Assembly: GCA_004322135.1 (NCBI GenBank)
Contig: SCSG01000020.1
Coordinates: 62,001 to 126,000, forward strand
Length of the DNA: 64,000 nt
DNA from: Burkholderiaceae bacterium
GTDB lineage: Bacteria > Pseudomonadota > Gammaproteobacteria > Burkholderiales > Burkholderiaceae_B
Reading direction: 5' to 3'
Under the pieces are notes generated by a model. The model saw only the letters and a program-made list of their open reading frames with translations, was not told where the DNA came from and ran no database searches. The position numbers were made by a program, and so were the translations under genes. Position 1 is the stretch's first letter. Each line of letters starts with the position of its first letter. Shown here piece by piece: positions 18,122 to 26,799 of this stretch.

Positions 18122-18658
18122 TCAGCCCACCATCTCTTCGATGTCGTGAAAGATCAATGCCCACTTATCGTCGTCGATCTTCAGACCAACGAGATTGCGC
18201 AGAAGAAATGCGCCCTCTGCCGCCAAGTAAGCAAGTCGGCGCTGTTGGCTCTCCCAATCATTCGCGTTCAGATCGTCCAGGCGAACCCGATACCAGTTCT
18301 GCATTCCTGAACTCGCGGTGCCACTGCTTGCTAATGTAGCAAGCAGCGTGGAGACGGTCCTGCTGACGTTACCGTCTTCTCGCTGTGTAGACTGGAGGTG
18401 GGCTTTCAGACGGGCGCCGGCAGTTATGTTATCCCCGAGAATGGCTCGATACGTCTCGGCCTCGCGGGCCATCCATCTTGTCAGTAGCGCCTCGACCATC
18501 GCCTCGCGAGTGCCGAAAACCGTCTGCACACTTGCCTTCGACAAGGAGGCTGCTTCAGCTAGCGATCCGAACGACAACGAAGCGGCCCCTCCGTCGGCAA
18601 CCACGCCTTCCGCTAAATCGAGCAATTGTTCACGATCGATTGATCTTGGCCTGGCCAT
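18122..18658 (-). CDS. TetR-family transcriptional regulator
   Basis: 178-residue repressor. The N-terminal helix-turn-helix is near residues 8-55 (REQLLDLAEGVVADGG, LAEAASLSKASVQTVFGTREAMVEALL), and a divergent helical ligand domain follows. It is transcribed away from a PACE-type efflux gene with 89 bases between starts, where a TetR-like palindrome sits (18685-18696). Control of the efflux gene and itself is the natural inference; the inducer is unknown. Confidence 0.9.
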   Translation of the reverse strand: MARPRSIDREQLLDLAEGVVADGGAASLSFGSLAEAASLSKASVQTVFGTREAMVEALLTRWMAREAETYRAILGDNITAGARLKAHLQSTQREDGNVSRTVSTLLATLASSGTASSGMQNWYRVRLDDLNANDWESQQRRLAYLAAEGAFLLRNLVGLKIDDDKWALIFHDIEEMVG

Positions 18659-18684
18659 TTGGTTTCCCGCTTGATTCTGTTAGC

Positions 18685-18696
18685 ATACGGTCGTAT
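18685..18696. promoter_or_regulatory. Putative TetR operator
   Basis: ATACG-GT-CGTAT is a perfect inverted repeat with a two-base centre, in the divergent promoter region between the TetR and PACE genes. A second, outer pair, GTTAG (18679-18683) and CTAAC (18704-18708), surrounds it. Size and placement fit operators of TetR-family repressors; binding is not shown. Confidence 0.6.
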
Positions 18697-18747
18697 TTAT
18701 ATACTAACATATCGAATATCGCAAGGTTTTCAATCAAATCGGATCGA

Positions 18748-19176
18748 ATGCAAATGACGCTTTCTCCACTCGTTCGCCGGGCCACCTATGTAGTGGTTTT
18801 TGAAATATTCGCAATAGCTCTTGCGACGTTACTTCTCATGGCCCTCAGCGGGGGCGAGGCACACGGCTCGCTACCGGTTGCAGCGGCAAGCTCCCTTGTC
18901 GCAGTGATATGGAATTTTATCTACAACACACTCTTCGAACGGTGGGAGGTGAGCCGCAGTATTCAGACCCGCTCCCTCGGGCTGCGTGTTGCTCATGCCG
19001 TTGGTTTCGAAGGTGGACTGGTCGTCATTCTAATCCCGCTGTTCATGTGGTGGTACCAAGTGGGACCACTCGATGCGCTTAAGATGGAAGTGGCGCTACT
19101 GGTATTCTTCCTGGCCTTCACTTTCGTGTTCACGTGGATTTTCGATCACGTAGTGCCGATCAAGCGCGAGGGTTGA
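18748..19176 (+). CDS. PACE-family multidrug/chlorhexidine efflux protein
   Basis: 142-residue, four-helix inner-membrane protein made of two tandem bacterial-transmembrane-pair units, as in Acinetobacter AceI. Repeat 1 has RRATYVVVFE with the membrane glutamate, then AVIWNFIYNTLFERWE. Repeat 2 has LRVAHAVGFEGGL and FTFVFTWIFDHVVP. Members expel biguanides such as chlorhexidine or short-chain diamines using the proton gradient. In repeat 1 the usual histidine before the Phe-Glu is a tyrosine. The start is the ATG at 18748; an ATG at 18754 is also possible. Divergent from its likely repressor. Confidence 0.88.
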   Translation: MQMTLSPLVRRATYVVVFEIFAIALATLLLMALSGGEAHGSLPVAAASSLVAVIWNFIYNTLFERWEVSRSIQTRSLGLRVAHAVGFEGGLVVILIPLFMWWYQVGPLDALKMEVALLVFFLAFTFVFTWIFDHVVPIKREG

Positions 19177-19296
19177 ACTGTGCGGGCCGCCACAGCCAGG
19201 AAAGGCCGCTCCTGGCCGAAAATGGCCTCCCTTCCGCTCATTTTTAGCCGTGCGCGAATAATCGCATGAACAGACAACAGTAATTCGAGCAACACG

Positions 19297-20196
19297 TCAA
19301 TTAGGCACAAAAAGGCTGGCAATTTTGTTGCGAAGCCACTGGTTGCCCGGGTCGGCGTGAAAGCGCTCGTGCCAGCACTGCTTGACGTCGAACAGCGGCA
19401 GCGGAACCGGGATGTCGATCAGGCGGATGTGGTATTCGGTGGATAGCTGGCTGGCCGTGCTGTGGGGCACAATCGCTATCAGGTCCGTGTTGGCAACAAT
19501 AGACGGAAGCACCAGGAAATTCTGCACGCGAAGCATAATGCGGTCCTGCAGGCCAAGATTGATTAGCGTGCGTTCCACAATACCGTGGCCCGTTCCGAAC
19601 GGCAGTACAACCGCATGGGAAGCGTTGGCGAATTGCTTGGCGGTGAAGCGCTTCTTGGTTAACGGGTGGTCCGGGCGCAGAATGCCAATGTAGTGCTCCA
19701 GAATCAGCCTTTGCTGGTAAAAGCCCGTTCGCAAGTCAGGAAGGCTGCCGATGGCGATGTCGACTTCACCGCTTTCGAGCGCGGCCTGCGGATTGTGGTC
19801 GGGCATCGGCAGCGTATTGATTTTTACGGTTGGAGCTTCAACGCGCAGGTGCTTGAGCAGGGTCGGCAGGAAGAATGACTCCCCGAGATCAGTCATGTAG
19901 ATCGTGAAGCTGCGTGTTGAGGTGGCGGGGTCGAACGGCCTTGGCGCGTGCAGATTGGTAAGAATCGTTGCGACGGCCTGGCGGATGGGCAGGGCCATGC
20001 GCTCCGCGTGCGGGGTTGGGACCATGCCGCTACTGGTGCGCACGAAGAGCTGGTCGTCGGTAATGCGTCGAAGCCGGTTAAGCGCGTTGCTGACCGTCGG
20101 TTGGGCAAGGTTAAGGCGGTTGGCGGCGCGTGAAATGCTGCGTTCCGCGAGGATCGAATCGAAGATGGTCAGGAGTTTGAAATCGAGGTTTTCCAT
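19297..20196 (-). CDS. LysR-family regulator of the adjacent aromatic-acid genes
   Basis: 299-residue LysR regulator of the NodD/NahR-like branch. The helix-turn-helix is near residues 5-50 (LLTIFDSILAERSISRAANRLNLAQPTVSNALNRLR), and the effector domain contains PRPFDPATSTRSF and the YQQRLILEHYIGILR segment. I start at ATG 20196 (MENLDFKLL), since the 15 residues before it are AT-rich and unlike the family. It is divergent from the ligase/hydroxylase operon at 20359, so it probably controls it, with an aromatic acid such as salicylate as co-inducer. The 162-base spacer is AT-rich with several small palindromes. Confidence 0.88.
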   Translation of the reverse strand: MENLDFKLLTIFDSILAERSISRAANRLNLAQPTVSNALNRLRRITDDQLFVRTSSGMVPTPHAERMALPIRQAVATILTNLHAPRPFDPATSTRSFTIYMTDLGESFFLPTLLKHLRVEAPTVKINTLPMPDHNPQAALESGEVDIAIGSLPDLRTGFYQQRLILEHYIGILRPDHPLTKKRFTAKQFANASHAVVLPFGTGHGIVERTLINLGLQDRIMLRVQNFLVLPSIVANTDLIAIVPHSTASQLSTEYHIRLIDIPVPLPLFDVKQCWHERFHADPGNQWLRNKIASLFVPN

Positions 20197-20358
20197 GTTT
20201 ATGTATTCTATAAATAAATAAAAGTATTCATGGGAATTCATTGATCAAATAATAACGTGCTTCTAGAATAGTGGCATTACTTTAAGAATCGCGTTACTGC
20301 GTCGAGAACCATGGCGCTGATTCCGGAATAGCAGTGTTAATGCAGACAGGGGGCAGAG

Positions 20359-22008
20359 ATGTTGGAAGGGTGTACTTTTTGGCCGAAGGACCGCGCGCAA
20401 CGCTATCGTGATGCGGGGTATTGGGAGGGCATGACTCTTTGGGAGATGATGGCGCGTACCGTGAATCGTCTGCCCGACAAGGTGGCGCTGGTTGTGGGAG
20501 ACCGGCGCGAAACGTATCGTGACCTGGACCAGATCTCGGCTCGTCTGGCTTCCGCTTTGTTGTCGAAGGGAATTGGCACGCTCGATCGGGTCGTGCTGCA
20601 GCTGCCGAACATTGCAGAGTTCGTTCATTACTACCTGGCGCTGGTGCGTATTGGCGCGATTCCGGTGCTGGCGCTGCGTGCCCATCGCCATACCGAAGTG
20701 CGGCATTTCATTCGGTCTTCTGGCGCGGTGGCGTACGTGGTGCCCGATATTGCCAACAAGTTCGATTACCGGCCCATGGCAGCCGAGATGCAGCAGGAGT
20801 TTGCGTCGCTCAAGACGGTCATTGTCGTTGGCGAGGCTGGCAAGGGTCAGCTTTCACACAAGCAGGTAATGGAAGCGGCTGGCGACGAGGCAACCGTTGC
20901 TGCCCGGCTTGCCAAGCTTAAGGTGGACGCCGAGGACGTAGCGACGATGCTGCTTACTGGGGGAACGACATCGCTTTCGAAGTTGATTCCGCGTACGCAT
21001 CAGGATTACGTGCTGAATGCGCGGCTTTGCGCGACGGCGGCAGGTTTTGATGAAAACACCGTGTTCATGGCCATTTTGCCGCTGGGCCACAATTACAACC
21101 TGGCTTCGCCGGGTATGTTTGGCACCTTCTATTTTGGCGGCAAGGTCGTGGTTGCGCCATCGACGAACATGACTGATATTTTTTCGCTGGTAGAAAAGGA
21201 AAAGGTAACGGTGATTGCGGCGGTCGTGCCGCTTATTGCTTCGTGGATGGCTTCGACCGAGCCCGACCGGTTCGATCTGTCTTCGCTCAAGGTCGTGCAG
21301 AATGGCGGCGCGCGGCTTGCACCAGAATTGCGCCGCCGGTTGATGACGCGCTTTGGCTGCACGCCGCAAGAGGTCTACGGGACGGCCGAGGGTCTTATCA
21401 ATATGACGCGGCTGGACGACCCCGAGGATCTGTTGTTGAACAGTTCCGGCAGCCCGGTTTGCGTTGATGACGAAATCAAGGTGGTGGACGATGCGGGCAA
21501 CGAAGTGCCCGATGGCGAGGCCGGCGAACTGCTGACGCGCGGGCCGTACACGGTTTGCGGCTATTACAACGCGGCGAAGATAAACGCCGAGGCCTTTACG
21601 GAAGACGGCTTCTACCGCATGGGCGATATCGTTCGCAAACACGGCCGTTATCTCTATACCGAGGGCCGCCGCAAGGATCTGATCAACCGTGGCGGCGAGA
21701 AAATCAGCTGCGAGGAAGTGGAAAATTTCATCCTCATGCACCCTGCAGTAAGGTCGGTAAGCCTTGTGGCGATGCCCGATCCATTGTTCGGGGAAAAGGC
21801 GTGCGCTTTCGTCATTCTGAAGGAAGGCAAGAGTCTGGCGTTCGACGAGCTGATTGCGTTCCTTCGGGGATTGAAGATTGCCAGCTTCAAGCTGCCGGAA
21901 CGGCTTGAAGTTGTGCCGCAGTTTCCGCTCAGCCCGGTGGGAAAAATTCTCAAGCGGCAGCTGCGCGACGAGATCGCGGCCAAGATCGAGAAGGAAGGCA
22001 AGGCGTGA
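20359..22008 (+). CDS. Aryl-acid AMP ligase (salicylate / 2,3-dihydroxybenzoate adenylating, SdgA/EntE-like)
   Basis: 549-residue ANL-superfamily enzyme. The phosphate-binding loop is LLTGGTTSLSKLIPRTH, the A5 motif is EVYGTAEGLINMTR, the A7/A8 region is GFYRMGDIVRK..GRYLYTEGRRKDLINRGGEKISCEEVE, and the final lysine is in LSPVGKILKRQLR. The family match is best to (2,3-dihydroxybenzoyl)adenylate synthase and SdgA-type salicylate ligases, which activate salicylate as an AMP ester. It has a strong ribosome site (AGGGGGCAGAG). A CoA-ester hydroxylase follows 68 bases later, so salicylate degradation fits better than siderophore synthesis. Confidence 0.88.
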   Translation: MLEGCTFWPKDRAQRYRDAGYWEGMTLWEMMARTVNRLPDKVALVVGDRRETYRDLDQISARLASALLSKGIGTLDRVVLQLPNIAEFVHYYLALVRIGAIPVLALRAHRHTEVRHFIRSSGAVAYVVPDIANKFDYRPMAAEMQQEFASLKTVIVVGEAGKGQLSHKQVMEAAGDEATVAARLAKLKVDAEDVATMLLTGGTTSLSKLIPRTHQDYVLNARLCATAAGFDENTVFMAILPLGHNYNLASPGMFGTFYFGGKVVVAPSTNMTDIFSLVEKEKVTVIAAVVPLIASWMASTEPDRFDLSSLKVVQNGGARLAPELRRRLMTRFGCTPQEVYGTAEGLINMTRLDDPEDLLLNSSGSPVCVDDEIKVVDDAGNEVPDGEAGELLTRGPYTVCGYYNAAKINAEAFTEDGFYRMGDIVRKHGRYLYTEGRRKDLINRGGEKISCEEVENFILMHPAVRSVSLVAMPDPLFGEKACAFVILKEGKSLAFDELIAFLRGLKIASFKLPERLEVVPQFPLSPVGKILKRQLRDEIAAKIEKEGKA

Positions 22009-22076
22009 GGGGTCGCAGGCTGGGCGCTTTGTGCGCGGCTTGGCGATAGCGGAATTTACGAGAACGGGATTGCATT

Positions 22077-23219
22077 ATGAAGATTAAAGTTGTTGGGGCT
22101 GGTCCTGGAGGGCTGTATTTTGCGGCGCTGATGAAGCAGTTGGACAGCCGCCATGAAATCACGCTGTACGAGCGCAATGCGCGCGGCGCAACATTCGGGT
22201 TTGGTGTGGTTTTCTCGGATCGTGCGCTGGAGTTTCTGCGCGGCGATGATGAAGCGTTGTACCAGTACCTGACCCCGCATCTTGAGAACTGGCCTGAAAT
22301 AACGGTTGCGCACAATGACGTCAGCATCCCCATTGCGGGCAACGGCTTTGCGTCGATTGGCCGTCTGGATCTATTGACGCTGCTCTATGCGTATGTGGAA
22401 AAGCTGGGCGTAAAAATCGTCTTTGATACCGAGATCAACAGTCTGGCGCAATTGGGCGATGCAGACCTGATCGTGGGGGCCGATGGTGCGTCGTCCTGGG
22501 TGCGCACGCAAAACGAAGACAAGTTTGGAACGACAACGGACTGGCGTCCCAACAAGTTCATCTGGTATGGAACCAGCAAGGCGTTCAACAGCCTTACGCT
22601 GACATTCCGTGAGACGAAGGATGGTGTGTTTTGCGCGCATCACTATCGTTACAAGCCGGACATGAGCACGTTCCTGGTCGAGATCGAAGACGCGACATGG
22701 CGGCGCGTGGGCTTTGACAAAATGAGTACCGAGGATACGGTCAAGTATTGCGAGAAGGTTTTCGCCAAAGACCTCGAAGGTCACCCGATTGTCACCAACC
22801 ATTCGTACTGGCGCAATTTCCCGGTCATCTGGAACGAGCGCTGGAGTTTCGGCCACACCGTTCTGCTGGGCGATGCATTGCGCACGGCACATTTTTCCAT
22901 TGGTGCGGGAACTCGGCTTGCCATGGAAGACGCTGTGGCGTTATTCAAGGGGTTCAAAGAGCATGGGAACGATATCCCGGCAGCCCTGGCACGTTTCCAT
23001 GAGTTGCGGTATCCACCCATGAAGAAGATATGGGATGCTGCCAATATCAGTATTGCCTGGTATGAACAAATGGGTGAGCTTGTTCCGAAGCTGATGCCCG
23101 TCGAGTTTGCCTACAGCTATATGACGCGCACGGGCAGGGTTGGTCACAAGGAAATGTGCGTACTCGATCCGGCCCTCGCGGCTGAATACGAGAAGCTGCA
23201 TCCAGAGGTGGCGGTTTAA
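22077..23219 (+). CDS. FAD monooxygenase, salicylyl-CoA 5-hydroxylase type
   Basis: 380-residue class A flavin hydroxylase. GAGPGGLYFAALMKQ starts the FAD fold, DLIVGADGASSWVRT is the DG motif, and VLLGDALRTAHFSIGAGTRLAMEDAVAL is the FAD ribityl motif. The YERNARGATFGFGVVFSD segment is typical of hydroxylases acting on salicylyl-CoA or 2-aminobenzoyl-CoA. Those of many betaproteobacteria carry a C-terminal old-yellow-enzyme domain; this one stops after the hydroxylase, like Streptomyces SdgC. It should give gentisyl-CoA. Its stop overlaps the convergent maleylacetate reductase by four bases. Confidence 0.85.
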   Translation: MKIKVVGAGPGGLYFAALMKQLDSRHEITLYERNARGATFGFGVVFSDRALEFLRGDDEALYQYLTPHLENWPEITVAHNDVSIPIAGNGFASIGRLDLLTLLYAYVEKLGVKIVFDTEINSLAQLGDADLIVGADGASSWVRTQNEDKFGTTTDWRPNKFIWYGTSKAFNSLTLTFRETKDGVFCAHHYRYKPDMSTFLVEIEDATWRRVGFDKMSTEDTVKYCEKVFAKDLEGHPIVTNHSYWRNFPVIWNERWSFGHTVLLGDALRTAHFSIGAGTRLAMEDAVALFKGFKEHGNDIPAALARFHELRYPPMKKIWDAANISIAWYEQMGELVPKLMPVEFAYSYMTRTGRVGHKEMCVLDPALAAEYEKLHPEVAV

Positions 23220-24280
23220 GCGCTTGGCATCTCGCCGGCCCAGGCGCGGGTGATCAGGTTGCGGATGCCTTCTGCCTCCAATGGCCTTGGATTCCAGTAG
23301 GGGTTTTTCAGCGCCAGTTGCGTGGCCTGTTCGATGCCCGATTCGGGCATGCCCAGTTCCTTCAGCGAGCGTGGCGCGCCCAGTGCGCCAGCCAGGTCCC
23401 ATAGGCCGTGGGCGGCACTGGCGCTGCTCAGCGCGCGCGCGATGCGTTGCATGGCCTCGGGCGTGGCCAGGCTGTTGTAGGCGACGGTATGCGGCAGCAT
23501 GACGGCATGCGTTTGCGCATGCGGCAGGTTGAACGTGCCGCCCAGTACATGGCAAAGCTTGTGGTGCAGGGCCATGCCGGCCGAACCCAGGCATATGCCG
23601 CAAAGCCAGGCGCCGTATAACGCATCGGCGCGCGCTTCGAGGTTGGTGGCGTCCTGTGCAATGCGGGGCAGCGAGCGCGCGAAAGCGGCGATGCCTTCTT
23701 CGGCCATGAGCGACGTGACGGGATTGCGGTTTTGGGCGTAGAGGGCCTCGACGGCGTGCGCCATGGCGTTCAGGCCGCTGGTGGCCGACAGCGCGGTGGG
23801 AAGCGTCAGTGTCAGGTCCACGTCGTAGACGACGACTTTGGGCAGAATGACCGGCAGGCGTTTGGTGGTTTTGACGTTGTTTTCGGTTTCGCCCAGTATG
23901 GGGGTCATTTCCGAGCCGGCATACGTGGTGGGCACGGCAATCTGAGGCAGGCCTGTACGCAGGGCGATGGCCTTACCCAAGCCTATGGTAGAGCCCCCGC
24001 CCAGCGAGACGACGCAGTCTGCGTTCACGCTTTGGGCGTGCGCCACCGCTTTTTCCGAGATATCAACGGGTGTGTGCATGGTGGCGTGGCAGTATGTGCC
24101 CACCGACGCCGAGCCCAGCAGTTCGGAGACATTGCTGGCCCAGGATGCGTGGCCAGGTGTGGAAAGGACCAGGACGCGGCGCGCGCCAAGCTTGTCCGCC
24201 TCCTGGGGCAGGACTTGCAATTTTCCCTGACCAAAAACCACCCGGGTGGGCAGTGCTTCGTAGACAAAATCCTGGTTCAT
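23216..24280 (-). CDS. Maleylacetate reductase (iron-type alcohol dehydrogenase)
   Basis: 354-residue NAD(P)H enzyme reducing maleylacetate to 3-oxoadipate. The nucleotide segment is CVVSLGGGSTIGLGKAIA, followed by AVPTTYAGSEMTPI; the metal site is the histidine pair in LHHKLCHVLGGTFNLPHAQTHAVMLP. It is typical of the hydroxyquinol, resorcinol and chlorocatechol routes. The start is the ATG at 24280 (MNQDFVYEALPTRVVFGQG), with AAAGG upstream; an ATG at 24304 is also in frame. It is convergent to the hydroxylase and upstream of no ring-cleavage enzyme in this window, so the source of its substrate is unclear. Confidence 0.92.
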   Translation of the reverse strand: MNQDFVYEALPTRVVFGQGKLQVLPQEADKLGARRVLVLSTPGHASWASNVSELLGSASVGTYCHATMHTPVDISEKAVAHAQSVNADCVVSLGGGSTIGLGKAIALRTGLPQIAVPTTYAGSEMTPILGETENNVKTTKRLPVILPKVVVYDVDLTLTLPTALSATSGLNAMAHAVEALYAQNRNPVTSLMAEEGIAAFARSLPRIAQDATNLEARADALYGAWLCGICLGSAGMALHHKLCHVLGGTFNLPHAQTHAVMLPHTVAYNSLATPEAMQRIARALSSASAAHGLWDLAGALGAPRSLKELGMPESGIEQATQLALKNPYWNPRPLEAEGIRNLITRAWAGEMPSA

Positions 24281-24445
24281 GATGCGGCCCTTTCCACTTT
24301 TCATTTAGATAACAAGGCGGCCGTAGCGCCCTGTCTGGCTAATCCGAATTTACGTGTGTGAACCGACCAAACAGGGTACCGACTGCCTTGACCACGACTT
24401 GGTTTAGTGTAAACCGTGAATGGCGCGGCGTGATGCGGACAGGCG

Positions 24446-25300
24446 TCAGGCGAATTCCTGCGCGACGGGGTTGCGCAGCGTGCCGACCTGGGTGATGTCC
24501 ACTTCGATTATGTCGCCCGGCTTCATCCAGACTTGGGGGTCGCGTTTGAAGCCGACGCCGCCAGGGGTGCCGGTGGCTATGACGTCGCCTGGCTCCAATG
24601 GCGTGAACGACGACGCGTAGGCGATGATTTCGGCGATAGAGAAGATCATGTCGGAGATTTTCGCCTGTTGCATGACTTGGCCATTCAGGCGGGTGGTCAG
24701 TGTTTGTGCCTGGATGTCGATGACTTCGCCGGACGTGACGAGGGCTGGGCCGAAGGCACCCGTGCCCACAAAGTTTTTGCCGGGAGTGAATTGGTGCGAG
24801 TGGCGTTGCCAGTCACGCAGGGTTGCATCGTTGTAGCAGGCATAGCCGGCTACATGTTTGTGCGCTTCGTCGGCCGGGATGTAGCGCCCCGGGCGGCCAA
24901 TGATGACGGCCAATTCGCCTTCATAGTCCAGGCTGGTGGACACGTGAGGGCGGATGATGGGGTCGCCGTCCGCCACCTGGCTGGCGGCAAAGCGCGTGAA
25001 CAGCGAAGGGTGCTGCTCAACGGGCCGACCCGTTTCCTTGCGGTGGGTTTCGTAGTTCAACCCGACGCAGATGATTTTGTTGGGGTTGGGGATGACCGGC
25101 AGCAGATGCACTTCGTGCACGGACAGAATGGGGGCGATGGTCAACGCGGCCGTGGCGTCGTCCAGGCCGCCGCCAAGCAACGATTTCAGATCCGGATAGC
25201 GATGGCCAAGAATGGCGCTGAGGTGCGCAATACGCTGGTCGGCAAGTTGGGCACCATAGCCCGATTGGCCGTTGCGGCCAACGAAAGATAAAAGACGCAT
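24446..25300 (-). CDS. Fumarylacetoacetate hydrolase-family protein (fumarylpyruvate hydrolase-like)
   Basis: 284-residue FAH-fold C-C hydrolase. The metal ligands lie in SLDYEGELAVIIGRPGRYIP and in the ACYNDATLRDWQR segment; GTGAFGPALVT and DVIATGTPGGVGF complete the signature. It would fit the last step of gentisate breakdown (fumarylpyruvate to fumarate and pyruvate), though homoprotocatechuate-type decarboxylases and ureidoglycolate lyases share the fold. It lies 165 bases upstream of the maleylacetate reductase gene on the same strand, in the aromatic-acid region. Confidence 0.87.
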   Translation of the reverse strand: MRLLSFVGRNGQSGYGAQLADQRIAHLSAILGHRYPDLKSLLGGGLDDATAALTIAPILSVHEVHLLPVIPNPNKIICVGLNYETHRKETGRPVEQHPSLFTRFAASQVADGDPIIRPHVSTSLDYEGELAVIIGRPGRYIPADEAHKHVAGYACYNDATLRDWQRHSHQFTPGKNFVGTGAFGPALVTSGEVIDIQAQTLTTRLNGQVMQQAKISDMIFSIAEIIAYASSFTPLEPGDVIATGTPGGVGFKRDPQVWMKPGDIIEVDITQVGTLRNPVAQEFA

Positions 25301-25396
25301 GGGGATTCCATAGGGTTGTGACTCCCCGTTAGTGTACCGGCAAACGCGCGTGGCATTCGTTACAAAGCTTGCGCGTCTGCCGGTCTGGTCCCCTGG

Positions 25397-26593
25397 TCAG
25401 ACTCCAGGATCCTTCACGTTGGGAACGGTCTCGAACTCGACGTTCCAGTATTGACCATTGACCTTCTCAGCGCGGCGAAGGTAGATGTTCTGGACAATAT
25501 CGCGGGTTTGCGGATCGATGCTGATCGGGCCGCGCGGGCTTTCCCAGTGCATGCCTTTCATGGCGGCCAGTAGCTGATCGCCCGTGGCGGTTGGGCCGGC
25601 CTTCTTCAGGGCAGCGTAGATCAGGTGCATGCCGTCATAGCCACCCACGGACATGAAATTGGGGCGCATCTTGTTGTCCGTAAGCTTTTCGAAGGCGGCG
25701 ACATAGGCCTTGTTTTCGGGGGACTTGTGTGCAGCGGAATAGTGCTGCGAAGTGACCACACCCTCGACCTCGTTACCCATGCTGGGCATCAGGTCGTCGT
25801 CCAGCACGTCGCCGGTGCCGATGATCTGGATGCCAGCCTTGGCCAGGCCCTTGTCCTTGAATTGCTTCATGAGGGCAATGCCTGGGCCAGAGGGTACGAA
25901 GACGAACACGGCATCGGGCTTGGCGTCACGCACGCGCTGCAGGAACGGTGCGAAGTCCGGGTTTTGCAGCGGAACGCGAATGCTTTCCAGGATTTTGCCG
26001 CCGCCATCGGTGAAGTGCTTGATGAACACTTTTTCGGCATCATGACCGGGACCGTAGTCGGTGATCAGAGTGATGACGCTTTTGATTTTGGGGTTCTTGG
26101 CGGCCCAGTCGGCCAAAGGTGCCGTGACTTGGGGCAAGGTTTGCGATGTGCGCACGATGTATGGCGACTTTTTCACGATGGACGAGGTGGCTGCCGCCAT
26201 GACGACCATGGGGATCTTGGCCTGGGTGGCGACAGGTGCCGCGGCAAAGGCCAGGGGGGTCAGGCCGAAGCCTGCCAGGACGTTGACTTTGTCCTGAACG
26301 ACCATTTCCTGTGCAATACGCTTGGTGTTTTCGGGTTGCAGGCCGCCGTCATCCCTCAGGATGACCTGGATCGTGCGTCCATCGACCGTGGTGCCGTGTT
26401 GCTGCATGTACAGCTTGACCGCGGCGTCGATCTGCTTGCCTGTCGAGGCAAATGGGCCCGTCATGGGAACGATGAGCCCGATTTTGAATGGTGCGGCGTC
26501 CGCGGCGGCCGCAGCCGTCGGGGCGACCACCCACGTAGTTGCGGCAGTTGCCATGCAGGCTGCCGCGAGGGCTGTCTTGAAGGTACGCTTCAT
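25397..26593 (-). CDS. LivK-type ABC transporter substrate-binding protein, copy 1
   Basis: 398-residue periplasmic receptor of the branched-chain amino acid/aromatic acid type (type I fold). The signal is MKRTFKTALAAACMATAATTW with an AAA-rich cleavage region; the mature protein begins PFKIGLIVPMTGPFASTGKQI. It is closely similar to the gene just upstream (26800-27996), including identical stretches of about 51 and 57 residues. No permease or ATPase genes adjoin. The ligand is probably an aromatic or other carboxylate given the context; inference only. Confidence 0.9.
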   Translation of the reverse strand: MKRTFKTALAAACMATAATTWVVAPTAAAAADAAPFKIGLIVPMTGPFASTGKQIDAAVKLYMQQHGTTVDGRTIQVILRDDGGLQPENTKRIAQEMVVQDKVNVLAGFGLTPLAFAAAPVATQAKIPMVVMAAATSSIVKKSPYIVRTSQTLPQVTAPLADWAAKNPKIKSVITLITDYGPGHDAEKVFIKHFTDGGGKILESIRVPLQNPDFAPFLQRVRDAKPDAVFVFVPSGPGIALMKQFKDKGLAKAGIQIIGTGDVLDDDLMPSMGNEVEGVVTSQHYSAAHKSPENKAYVAAFEKLTDNKMRPNFMSVGGYDGMHLIYAALKKAGPTATGDQLLAAMKGMHWESPRGPISIDPQTRDIVQNIYLRRAEKVNGQYWNVEFETVPNVKDPGV

Positions 26594-26625
26594 GGTCTCT
26601 CCTTGGAGTCAGTGCGTTGGTTGTT

Positions 26626-26719
26626 AAATACCCCTATACAACAAACAGTTAGGCCATACGCCGCCAGATTTCTGTGATCTGATCGTGGCACGTACGAACG
26701 TGCGGCCTAACGGGTATTT
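26626..26719. repeat. Nested inverted repeats upstream of receptor copy 1
   Basis: AAATACCC (26626-26633) pairs with GGGTATTT (26712-26719), GTTAGGCC (26648-26655) pairs with GGCCTAAC (26704-26711), and GCACGT-acga-ACGTGC forms an inner hairpin (26688-26703). They lie 33-126 bases upstream of the 26593 start, in the likely promoter or leader. It may be an operator array or a leader structure. Confidence 0.5.
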
Positions 26720-26760
26720 GGGATAATACAACGTACACTGAATATACGCACGAGAGACGA

Positions 26761-26786
26761 TGCGCAAGCGTTGCAAAGCTTGCGCA
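26761..26786 (-). terminator. Hairpin downstream of receptor copy 2
   Basis: TGCGCAAGC (26761-26769) and GCTTGCGCA (26778-26786) form a perfect nine-base stem with an eight-base loop, 14 bases beyond the stop of the gene at 26800. There is no clear T-run, so termination is uncertain. A related sequence (ttacaaagcttgcgcgtctgccgg) lies after copy 1, suggesting it was part of the duplicated unit. Confidence 0.4.
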
Positions 26787-26799
26787 TCTACCGGCTCAG

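Noticed and set aside
25625-26677. 350-codon plus-strand ORF over receptor copy 1
   Set aside because: Gly/Asp/His/Val-rich composition typical of antisense to a GC-rich gene; a matching shadow occurs over copy 2.
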